From Aliarcobacter sp017996075 (GTDB lineage Bacteria; Campylobacterota; Campylobacteria; Campylobacterales; Arcobacteraceae): a stretch of 51,716 nucleotides of DNA. A program made the translations under genes and the position numbers. This document shows positions 43,211 to 51,622 of the stretch, piece by piece; the first letter of the stretch is position 1, and every line of letters starts with the position of its first letter. The stretch lies in NCBI RefSeq assembly GCF_051062515.1, contig NZ_JAMXEK010000012.1; one strand, 5' to 3'. Under the pieces are notes generated by a model. The model saw only the letters and a list, made by a program, of their open reading frames with translations. It was not told where the DNA came from and ran no database searches.

Positions 43211-44347
43211 ATGAAAAAACAAAAATGGATATGGGAATATGATGAATATCCCAACTTTAAGTACGATAAAGAGAAAATAGAACCACTGTTAAGAGATATT
43301 GCTTATGAACAAGGCAAACTAAAATCCTTTATGCTTTTGATGGATAAAGAGAGTACTAGATATTCATTAGCCCAAACTTTGGAAAATGAGATTATTGCAA
43401 GTTGTGAAATAGAGGGTGAGATACTCAATCGTCAAAGTGTACGCTCATCTATCAAACAAAAACTTGGACTTGAATCTCATCAACATTATAAGATCACAAG
43501 AAAAGAAGATAATTATGTAGATATTCTCATTGATGCCAACACAAATTATGATGAAGATTTAACACTAGATAAACTATTTGGTTGGCACAATGCAATGTTT
43601 GAAAAAGGGTATAGTGGATTTTCAAAGATTAAAGTAGCCCAGTTTAGAGGAGAAGGTGCTATGCAAGTAGTTTCAGGTGATTATGGTAAAGAAAAAGTTC
43701 ACTATGAAGCACCGCCACATGATACACTTGAAAATGAAATGGATAGTTTTATAAAATGGTTCAATGAAACTCCTACGACACTTGAAAAAGCTAGCTTAAC
43801 TCATCTTTGGTTTGTAATAATTCATCCATTTGATGATGGAAATGGAAGAATTACAAGAGCATTAACCGATAGAGTACTCTCAAAACTTGAACAATCCTAT
43901 TTTTCAAAAATTTATACTATGTCAAAGAGTATCTATGAAGACAGAATTGGTTATTACGAAGCCTTAGATAAAACAACAGGAAGATTTGAAAAAAATGATC
44001 CTCTTGATATTACTTACTGGATGGAGTGGTTTTTTAAAACCTTACACCATGCACTATTGGACGCACAAAAACAGTTAAACTATATCGTAGAAAAAACAAA
44101 GTTTTGGGATGCTCACAGAGTTGATGAATTAAATGTAAGACAAATAAAAGTACTTAATAGGCTTCTTGATATTGGAAGTGAAAACTTTAAAGGTGATCTT
44201 ACAAAAGCAAAATATATAAAAATTGCAAATACTGCCCAAACCAATGCTTCAAGAGATATTGCAGATTTATTAGCTAAAGGGTGTATCAAAAAAGTTGAGG
44301 GAACAACTGGTAGAGGAACTAGATATACTATTAATCATGTAATTTAG
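43211..44347 (+). CDS. Fic-family protein with N-terminal DUF4172 domain
   Basis: The 378-aa protein has a DUF4172 N-terminal domain (WIWEYDEYPNFKYD), the Fic core with HPFDDGNGRITRAL near 207-220 (the full HPFx(D/E)GNGR active site for AMP transfer) and a C-terminal winged helix (about 305-375). The helix residues SCEIEG near 66 fit the [ST]xxxE[GN] inhibitory motif, so the protein is probably self-inhibited (class II). It would add AMP to a target protein hydroxyl. It stands alone on the plus strand. Confidence 0.9.
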   Translation: MKKQKWIWEYDEYPNFKYDKEKIEPLLRDIAYEQGKLKSFMLLMDKESTRYSLAQTLENEIIASCEIEGEILNRQSVRSSIKQKLGLESHQHYKITRKEDNYVDILIDANTNYDEDLTLDKLFGWHNAMFEKGYSGFSKIKVAQFRGEGAMQVVSGDYGKEKVHYEAPPHDTLENEMDSFIKWFNETPTTLEKASLTHLWFVIIHPFDDGNGRITRALTDRVLSKLEQSYFSKIYTMSKSIYEDRIGYYEALDKTTGRFEKNDPLDITYWMEWFFKTLHHALLDAQKQLNYIVEKTKFWDAHRVDELNVRQIKVLNRLLDIGSENFKGDLTKAKYIKIANTAQTNASRDIADLLAKGCIKKVEGTTGRGTRYTINHVI

Positions 44348-44421
44348 CTCTTCTGCTGGTTGTATTAAATTGCTTCATTTTTACTTTTTAATGTTCATTA
44401 TCCGTATCACCTAAAAAATTT

Positions 44422-44751
44422 TTAGATAGTTTGCAATATCTTTTGCAATCTCATCAATAGCCAAACTAGCTTTTTTATATAAAACTTTTGAGTAATAACT
44501 GCAATATCATCTGGATATTTATTTTTTAATTTTGCTACAACTTCATGAGCATAATTTGGTTTTTTATCTTTTAAATTTACCCTTAACATATCATAAAATT
44601 TTATTGTATTATCTTTATTAAAATCCAAACAACCACTTACGCAAATATCTTCTATTTTATGGTTTTCCCAAAGTCCATCTTCATCTCTAAAAGTTGATAT
44701 TCCACTCTCAGAACTTATTCCTGCACCACTTAAAATTATTATTTTTGCCAA
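44422..44751 (-). pseudogene. Truncated sirtuin gene copy (internal deletion and frameshift)
   Basis: The first 88 or so codons match the sirtuin at 29.46-30.16 kb almost exactly (GAGISSESGISTFRDEDGLW and on to IAVIT). The sequence then jumps to the gene's 3' end in the wrong frame, so the zinc site and catalytic His are lost. The junction is at TTTTGAGT, an 8-bp sequence present at both ends of the missing 364 bp in the intact gene (29528-29535 and 29892-29899). It is not functional. Confidence 0.9.
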
Positions 44752-44860
44752 TTTTAATCATTTTTATTTTTATCTTTAGAATCTATTTCACCCAAATCTA
44801 TTATATTTGGTTCTAAAAACTCTAAATCTTTAAAATAATCATCATCTAACATATGAACTT
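44752..44860 (-). pseudogene. Relic of the 162-aa gene that accompanies the sirtuin
   Basis: This stretch aligns with both ends of the part 30160-30430 of the intact 162-aa gene, with the middle removed at a short repeat (AATCATC / AACCATCATC). The reading frame is broken, and the 5' half, including the cysteine cluster, is gone. The order relative to the sirtuin relic is the same as in the intact locus. Confidence 0.82.
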
Positions 44861-44890
44861 ATAATAAACTATTTGTACAGATATTTGTCT
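44858..44890 (-). promoter_or_regulatory. Regulon dyad 7 and -10 box in front of relic genes
   Basis: GTACA-GATATT-TGTCT lies at 44875-44890, with one half-site base changed. On the minus strand TATAAG follows after 11 bp. The flank ATAAACTATT is shared with dyad 1, so this is the homologous promoter whose genes were deleted; it now faces the 162-aa-gene relic. Confidence 0.68.
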
Positions 44891-44896
44891 ATTTAA

Positions 44897-45232
44897 TTAA
44901 TTTTCTGGTAATCCTGAAATTAAAATATCACATTTAAATGTTTCAACTTTTAAATCATCATAATATACTCCAAAAATAATCACTGTATCTATTGGTGCAA
45001 TCTCATTGATTTTTAGCATAAACTTTTCGATATTATCTAATTTTTTATATTCATTTGAAAGTATGAATTTAATCAAAATTCCTTTTGATTGTTTTAAATC
45101 ATTTATAATTGGCTTTAAAGCACTCTCCAAAGAGTCATTGTTGTTAAAAATCCCTGAAAATTGTTCTACTCTTCCACCTTTTGATAAAATATATTTATAA
45201 TCAGCATCATTTACTTCAATATAACTATTCAT
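44897..45232 (-). CDS. Stand-alone FtsZ C-terminal-domain-like protein, 111 aa
   Basis: I choose ATG at 45232 (MNSYIEVNDADYKYI), with GAGGAG 7 bp upstream, over 45247. The sequence aligns by eye with the FtsZ C-terminal domain from the T7 loop onward: IEVNDADYKYIL for INVDFADVRTVM, SLESALKPIINDLKQSKGIL for the H8/S8 region, and TVIIFGVYYDDLKVETFK then CDILISGL for the S9-S10 strands. The GTP-binding domain is absent. T7 loop residues are altered (N to E, first D to N; last D kept). It could join the end of FtsZ filaments and block growth or GTP hydrolysis. A regulon dyad lies 45 bp upstream. Confidence 0.62.
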   Translation of the reverse strand: MNSYIEVNDADYKYILSKGGRVEQFSGIFNNNDSLESALKPIINDLKQSKGILIKFILSNEYKKLDNIEKFMLKINEIAPIDTVIIFGVYYDDLKVETFKCDILISGLPEN

Positions 45233-45259
45233 ACATTTTCTCCTCAAATTATTTTAAAT

Positions 45260-45292
45260 AGTTTAATATATTAGTTGGACAAATATGTGTCT
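45260..45292 (-). promoter_or_regulatory. Regulon dyad 8 and -10 box, promoter of the FtsZ-like gene
   Basis: GGACA-AATATG-TGTCT lies at 45277-45292. On the minus strand it is followed after 11 bp by TAAACT. The preferred ATG at 45232 is 45 bp away, which also supports that start choice. Confidence 0.8.
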
Positions 45293-45347
45293 TTATTCAT
45301 TTTAGATATTAAGTTTAAAACAAATTTATAAACTTTCTTAAAAAAAT

Positions 45348-45602
45348 TTAAATATAAACTTCTTTTCTATGGGCTATTCTTGAAATAAGCATTAAATCAT
45401 TCTCTTGATAAAATACAACTCTATAATCACCAATTCTAAGTCTATAAGCTCCATCAAATGGGGTTTTTAATTTCTTTATCTTAGTTAAAACAGGAGTTGT
45501 AGCAAACTCTTCTATTCCTTCCAATAACTGTTTTGCTATAAATTTATCAAGTTTTTGTAGCTGTTTTATTGCTTTTGGGTCATACTGTATATTATAAGCC
45601 AA
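45348..45602 (-). CDS. RelE-family toxin
   Basis: The 84-aa protein is a standard short RelE/YafQ-type toxin: YDPKAIKQLQKLDKFIAKQL, then LKTPFDGAYRLRIGDYRVVFYQ and SRIAHRKEVY, with the basic residues used in mRNA cleavage. The upstream antitoxin gene overlaps by 11 bp. The pair sits as cargo between the FtsZ-like gene and WYL gene fragments. Confidence 0.9.
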   Translation of the reverse strand: MAYNIQYDPKAIKQLQKLDKFIAKQLLEGIEEFATTPVLTKIKKLKTPFDGAYRLRIGDYRVVFYQENDLMLISRIAHRKEVYI

Positions 45603-45807
45603 GAGTTGATCTTACATCTTCATGTGATACAGTTTTTAGTGTACCCATTTTATAATCTTGAACCGTTTTAGTAACAGCTTGAATATCAAAATAATCTTGC
45701 AAAGCTTCTCTAATTAGCTGAGTTTTCTTTTTACCTGTATTCTTAGCAACTTCTGCTAATTCTTCTATTAAGTTATCTTCTAAAGTTATTGTTATTTTTT
45801 TAGTCAT
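45592..45807 (-). CDS. Ribbon-helix-helix antitoxin
   Basis: The 71-aa protein has an RHH DNA-binding N-terminus (KITITLEDNLIEELAEVAKN then KKTQLIREALQDYF) and a C-terminal tail that should bind RelE. Upstream, ATACCATATTATACCATA contains a repeated TACCATA that may be its operator. It overlaps the toxin gene by 11 bp. Confidence 0.88.
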   Translation of the reverse strand: MTKKITITLEDNLIEELAEVAKNTGKKKTQLIREALQDYFDIQAVTKTVQDYKMGTLKTVSHEDVRSTLGL

Positions 45808-45904
45808 TTTTATATCCTATAATTAATACCATATTATACCATACTTTTAATGATTTAAAATAGGAATTCAAAAGGTGAATTTCAAACCACCTTGACTGAG
45901 TATT

Positions 45905-45980
45905 AAACTTTCTATATCTCTTCTAAAAACTCTTTTACTCTATCTTTTATCTTATCTAAAATCCTAATATTATTTGAGAT
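45905..45980 (-). pseudogene. WYL regulator gene fragment (C-terminal end)
   Basis: On the minus strand the frame reads LDKIKDRVKEFLEEI and then stops, matching the end of the intact WYL protein (LADEIKDRVQGYLEEINI). Just upstream the match jumps over about 50 bp to the part corresponding to 32940-32955. It lies directly after dyad 9. It is a relic of a second WYL gene. Confidence 0.78.
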
Positions 45981-46013
45981 ATTTTAATTAATTAGTTAGA
46001 CAAAAATGTGTCT
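45981..46013 (-). promoter_or_regulatory. Regulon dyad 9 and -10 box next to relic genes
   Basis: AGACA-AAAATG-TGTCT lies at 45998-46013 and is followed on the minus strand after 11 bp by TAAAAT. It now faces only the WYL C-terminal fragment. Its place just after the preceding gene's stop equals that of dyad 1. Confidence 0.72.
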
Positions 46014-46571
46014 TTACATTTTTAATATTTTAAAAACTTTTTGTCCATACCATCTTGTAGATTTTTTATCTGTGATAATTATTTTATTTTTTTCTAGATA
46101 ATTTTTTAATAGTGGTTTTGCAACTACTTTTATATCATTTTCATCAAATAATTGGATTTGTCCACTATCTCTTAAAATTAATTTATATAATTTATTATCA
46201 ATTTCAAGTGAAATTTCTTTTTCAATTTCACCTATATCTTCACCAAACCTAAATTTGTTCACAGATGTATCTAAAGTTTTATTTACAAAATAAGTAAATG
46301 CTTTAAATATATGTCTCATATATTCGTTTATAGGTGATATTTCTGCATTTTGCTCTTGTACTAAAATAGATTGAATAATTCTCACTACAGTATTTTTATC
46401 TTCCAAAGAACTATTCCAATTAATCCATATTTTTTTATCTGTTTTTAGATTATCGAACTCTTCTTTTAAAATTTTATTATTTAAATCTGGAGTTATAAAT
46501 ATTATAGATAATTTATCTTCAGAAATATTTTCATCATTTTCATCATTAATTACTGCTTCATAATATATAAA
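46014..46571 (-). pseudogene. 5'-truncated, frameshifted gene of unknown family (possibly nuclease-like)
   Basis: The open frame continues upstream of the nominal TTG start at 46406, without an initiator, to a stop at about 46572: IYYEAVINDENDENISEDK, KLSIIFITPDLNN, KKIWINWNSS, then INEYMRHIFKAFTYFV, ending STRWYGQKVFKILKM. A shift of frame near 46560 connects it to GDIVNYQLHLFGNLY further upstream. KLSIIFITPD followed by a W-rich strand resembles some PD-(D/E)XK family proteins, but I cannot confirm this. It sits where the UDG-like gene sits in the intact locus. Confidence 0.55.
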
Positions 46572-46699
46572 TTACCAAATAAATGCAATTGATAATTAAC
46601 TATATCTCCCCATATTTCTATTGAACCATCTTTATCAACACCAATTATACTTTGACCTCTAAGAGGTTTGATTTTCCAAGTTTTATCCTTAAATTTCAT
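46550..46699 (-). pseudogene. Chimeric relic: WYL gene middle fragment joined to the truncated gene
   Basis: A 49-codon frame from ATG 46699 reads KPLRGQSIIGVDKDGSIEI, matching the WYL protein's KPLRGQSIIGEDKDGSIEI (33.0 kb), then switches at IEIW to GDIVNYQLHLFGNLY of the neighbouring truncated gene and stops. It records a recombination joint inside the decayed second copy of the WYL locus. Confidence 0.7.
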
Positions 46700-46735
46700 T
46701 TTATAGCAATTATAAACATATTTATAATAAAAAAA

Positions 46736-47998
46736 TTAAACAATTACAACCTTATTTCTTCCTAACTCTTTTGCTTTATAAACTGCCTCATCTGCTCTTT
46801 TTATGGTTTTTAATATATCTTCATTTTCTAAGTAAATAGTTCCACCTATAGAACAAGTTTTATGCCCAACTGTATTAAAATCAAAAGACTCTATAGATTT
46901 TCTTAAAGATTCTAATATTTTTTGAAGATTAGAGACTTCATCTATTTTTAAAATCATTATAAACTCTTCTCCACCCCAACGAACTAAAATATCATTTTTT
47001 CTAGAGTTTTTATTAAGAGTATCTACAAATTGAATTAATACTTGATCTCCAATATCATGACCATAATTATCATTTACTAATTTAAAGTGGTCTATATCTA
47101 ACATAGCTATTGCTAGTTTTGAGTTTGAACTACTATATTCTGATATAAACTTTTTATAATTTTGATCAAAAAACTCTCTATTGTAAGCATTTGTTAGTTT
47201 ATCATGAAGAATTTTTTTCTCCAATATCATTTTTTGGTTAAAAGTTTCAGATATATCCGTAAAATTTACAATCATTGTATCTATATCATATTGATTTATT
47301 GATACAGAGAAAGCCAACTCTTTTGTCTCATTTTTAATTAACACTACTCTTTGTGAATCTTCTAGTAAGTTTATTTCATCTAGCCAGTTTGCACCTTCTT
47401 CAATCTTTTTGAGATGAAAAAAGTTCTCATCTTCTATAAAAAATTCACAAATACATTTATGTTTTTCTTTAAATTTTTCCAAATTCTCAAAATTTAAAAA
47501 CTCAAAAAATTTACGATTAGCAAACTTCAACTCTTTACCATTTGTTAAAATCACAATATTAGCTTGGCTATCTAATAGTTTTTCTAGGTTTTTATAAGAT
47601 AGTTCTAATCTTTTAATTAATTTATATGTCTCTAAATGATTGTTTACTCTTACATTCAACTCTTTAGTATTAAAAGGTTTTCTTATATAATCTCTTGCTC
47701 CTAATTCAAAGCCTTTTATTAAAGAGTCATTATCTGTTTTTGCTGTTAAAAAAACAACTGGTAAATCTTTGAATCTATCTTGTTTCTTAATCTCTTTAAT
47801 AGTTTCATAACCATCCATAATTGGCATTTGAATATCCAATAAAACTAAATCTATCTCAAATTTATCCAAAACCTTCAAAGCCATTTCGCCATTTGATGCT
47901 ACTTTGATACTATATTTATCTTTAAAATTAGTAACAATAAAATCAATATTAATAGATTGATCATCAACAACTAAAATAGTATTTTTATTTTGCATCAA
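46736..47998 (-). CDS. Response regulator diguanylate cyclase (REC-PAS-like-GGDEF)
   Basis: The 420-aa protein has a receiver domain (7-125; phospho-acceptor in VLLDIQMPIMDG near 57, lysine in YIRKPF), a PAS-like middle (about 140-250) and a GGDEF domain (about 260-420). AMLDIDHFKLVNDNYGHDIG and the active-site variant RWGGEEF near 342 indicate an active c-di-GMP synthase. It overlaps the hybrid kinase gene by 14 bp, so the kinase probably phosphorylates it. Confidence 0.93.
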   Translation of the reverse strand: MMQNKNTILVVDDQSINIDFIVTNFKDKYSIKVASNGEMALKVLDKFEIDLVLLDIQMPIMDGYETIKEIKKQDRFKDLPVVFLTAKTDNDSLIKGFELGARDYIRKPFNTKELNVRVNNHLETYKLIKRLELSYKNLEKLLDSQANIVILTNGKELKFANRKFFEFLNFENLEKFKEKHKCICEFFIEDENFFHLKKIEEGANWLDEINLLEDSQRVVLIKNETKELAFSVSINQYDIDTMIVNFTDISETFNQKMILEKKILHDKLTNAYNREFFDQNYKKFISEYSSSNSKLAIAMLDIDHFKLVNDNYGHDIGDQVLIQFVDTLNKNSRKNDILVRWGGEEFIMILKIDEVSNLQKILESLRKSIESFDFNTVGHKTCSIGGTIYLENEDILKTIKRADEAVYKAKELGRNKVVIV

Positions 47999-50900
47999 AA
48001 TCCTTTAAAATATTTTCTAATAAAGAGATAACCGTTTCATTATCACTCTTTTCAAATGATTTATTTAATAAATCAATATCTTTTTTTGGTAAAAGAGTTT
48101 TTAAATTATCTAAAAGTAAACCAATCTTATCACTAGATATATATTCATAATCTTTTAAATCTACAATTAATTTTTCAATACCATTTTTTAACTCTTTTAA
48201 ATCTAAAGATTTTATATCTTTTTGACTACTTTTTAATATTGGAAGAATAGAGTTCTCTATATTCTCACAAATATTTTTAGTAATTTCAATAAGATGATTA
48301 GAAAATGAGAGTTCTTTATTGTCATAAATCTTTTTAGAAGTTTCAAAAACTTCTTGAATATGAAGGTTACCACTAACTCCTTTTAATTTATGAAGATATT
48401 CAAAGTACTCTTTTTCACTATTTTTCAAAGATTCTAAATCTTTATCTATATCTTTATACTCTTTATAAAATTTTTCATACATTCTGTAAATATCATTTAT
48501 ATCTGTATTGTAGTTTTCAATTACAGATGAGATATTTATACCTTTTATAAAAATAGCATTAGATTTATTTAACTTATTATCTATTAATTCCATCTCAAAA
48601 TATTGTTTTAATATTGATTCAAGTTCACTTCGAATTAAAGGTTTTGCAAGATGGTTATTCATACCTGCTAATGAAGTTAGCTCTTTGTCTTTATCCATAA
48701 CAGCAGCACTAAGTGCTACAATAGGAGTGTTTTTATTAAACTCTCTAATTCTTTTAGTCGCTTCAAAACCATCCATATTTGGCATTTGTAAATCCATAAA
48801 AACAATATCATAATGAGATTTATTTACCATATCTACAGCTTCAAGACCATCATTTGCAATATCTATATCAAAACCAATACTCTCTAGCATTTTACTTGAG
48901 ACAATTTGATTAATCTCATTATCTTCAACAACTAAAGCTTTTTTTAAAGAGGTTAATTTCATTTTTTCACTCTCTGCTCTTTTGTTCTCTATTTTTTTAT
49001 CAAAAATTGTATTATATAAAGTAGATGGAGTAAAAGGTTTTTCAATAACTTTTTCAATATAAATATTACTATTTTGTGCCTCATTAAGAAGCTCTTGTTT
49101 ATTGTGAGCAGTTACCATTAAAATGTTAGGTATATTGATATTATTATCTTGAAGTTTTTTTAGAAGTTCTAAGCCATTTAGCTCTGGCATTTGCCAATCT
49201 ACTATTATATAATCTATTTTTTGATTAGAGATTATTTCATAAGCTTCTAAACCATTAGATGCACTCAAAGAGTCTATTTCCCATGATGATAATATTTTTT
49301 TCAAATATTCTCTATCTATCTTGCTGTCATCTATTATTAAGAAATTAGAATTAATATAAGTTTTTAAATTTTCGTCTTTTAAAATACTATCTTTAATATA
49401 TTCAAGCTCTATTTTAAAACCAAAAGTACTTCCTTTATCTTTTATACTGTTAAAATATACCTCTCCATCCATTAACTCTACAAGTTGTTTTGCTATTACA
49501 AGACCAAGCCCCGTTCCACCAAATTTTTTTGTTGTTGAACTATCTTCTTGATTAAATGCTTTGAAAAGTTTACTTTGATTTTCTAAAGCTATTCCAATTC
49601 CTGTATCTTTTACACTAAAATCTAAAAGGAGTTTATTTTCATTTTTTCTAATAAGATTTATATCTACATGAACATTACCTTTTTGAGTAAACTTAATAGC
49701 ATTTCCAATAAAGTTATTTAATATTTGAGTTAATCTTAAACTATCCCCAATTAGACTATTATTTATTTTAGGATCAACAGTAAAGCTAAATTCTAAACCT
49801 TTTTCATAAATTTTGTAACCAAAAATATTAGATATATTTTCCAAAAGTTGGTTTAAATAAAATGGCTCTTTTAAAATATCTAATTTTCCTATCTCTATTT
49901 TTGAATAGTCTAAAATATCATTAATAATATTTAAAAGAGAGTTTGAAGTTTGAATAGCTTTATTTAAATAATCATTTTGTAAAGGATTTAAAGGAGTATC
50001 TAAAACTAAATTTATAAGTCCAATTGTTCCATTAAGAGGAGTTCTAATCTCATGAGACATATTAGCTAAGAATTTAGATTTTGCCTCATTTGCTTTTAAA
50101 GCATTTATTTTAGCAATTTCTAATTCGGTTACATCAATGTTTGAGCCAACCATAGCAACTTTATTTCCATTTTCATCAAATTGACAAATTGCAGATACTT
50201 TAATATACCTTATTTCATTATTATCAAATCTTTTTATTCTAAATATAGTATCAAAAGTACCATTTGTATCTTTGGCAATATTTATTTTTTCTTCTACAAT
50301 AGGTAAATCTTCTTTAAGAATTCTATTTCTAAAAAGTTCATAATTATTTATATCTTTTTTTGGATTTACTCCATAGATTTTATACATATTGTCATCTAAC
50401 TCTAAACTATTTGTTGCAAAGTTTAATCTCCAAATACCTTGTTTTGAAGCTGTAGTTGCTAACTCTAGTTTTAAAGTTGTATCAAGAATTTTTGCTTCAA
50501 TCTCTTTTTGCTCAGTAATATCTCTAATAGAAGCATAAAAATACTCTTTCCCTCCTAATATTATCTTTACAGAGTTAATACCAGCATGATAATGGCTACC
50601 ATCTTTTCTTTTATGAACTCTTTCAAAATAAATAGGTGTTTGATTAATATGTGAAATAATCTTTTTATACTCTTCCATACTATTAATATTGATTTCCCAA
50701 TCAAAAATTGAGAGATTTTTCATCTCATTATTATCATATCCAAGTAAATCTTTTGCTCTTTTACTAAACTCAAGCAATTTCCCATCTTCTATATTTACAA
50801 TAAAAATGGCATCCGATGAGTAGTTAGTAAGATTTTTATATCTCTCTTTCTCTTCTTGAATCTCTTTTTCTAACTCTAGATGTTTACTTATATCTTTTAC

Positions 50901-51622
50901 TATTGAAAAAAGAATTTTTCCTTTTTCTGTCTCTATTGGTGAAGTGTTTGATTCAATAGTTTTTATTTCACCACTTTTTAATCTATGAGGAAATATAAAA
51001 GTATTATTATTAAAATTTCTAGCTTCTTCAATCTTATCTTTAATCTCTTTTTTTGATAAAACATTTATATTTGAGATATTTAATTTTTTAAACTCATCTA
51101 GCGTATAGCCATAAAATTTACAAGCACTAATGTTTGCATCAATAATATTTCCAGTTTTAGCATCTATTAGAAGCATTATTGCTGAGTGAACTTTAAACAT
51201 ATTTTCAAATCTATTTTTAACTATTTTAATCTCTTTTGAAAGTTTTAACTCCTTAAAGTAATTTGCTCTCATAGTTCTAAATAGTAAAAAAGAAGCTATT
51301 ATAAAAAGTACGATTAAAATAGTTGCTATTGTAAGATTTTTTCTCCATTGATGTAAATAATCTTTTTCTGAAATTGCAGTTTGAATATAAAAAGGGTATT
51401 TATCCATTACTAAAAAACTACCTATTCTTATCTCTTTATCTGTTGATGCTTTATATTCCAAACTTCCACTTTTTTCACCACTTTTAATCTTTAAAATAGT
51501 TTGATTTGAATTGGGTAATTTACTATTTATAACAGCACTATCTATTTGTGGATACCTAGCAATCAAACCACTTGTGTTACTATTTCTAACAAATACCACA
51601 TCATTTTTCCCTGTATTTATAG
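47985..51622 (-). CDS. Hybrid sensor histidine kinase, sensor end cut off by an insertion sequence
   Basis: The reading frame stays open from the GTG at 51599 back to about 51622 (TINTGKNDVVFVRNSN), where insertion-sequence DNA begins, so the true N-terminus is missing. What remains is the end of a Cache-like sensor (to about 80), a membrane helix (about 88-108), three PAS domains (about 127-490), HisKA (FLANMSHEIRTPLNG, His near 516), an ATPase (NFIGNAIKFTQ, DTGIGIA, GGTGLGLVIAKQL), two receivers (VDWQMPELNG and MDLQMPNMDG) and an Hpt domain (YLHKLKGVSGN). It is BarA-like. It may still be made from the GTG but lacks most of its ligand domain. Confidence 0.85.

Noticed and set aside
44422..44751. 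109-aa frame as a small functional sirtuin
   Set aside because: It lacks the catalytic His and the zinc cysteines, and its tail is an out-of-frame reading of the intact gene's 3' end.
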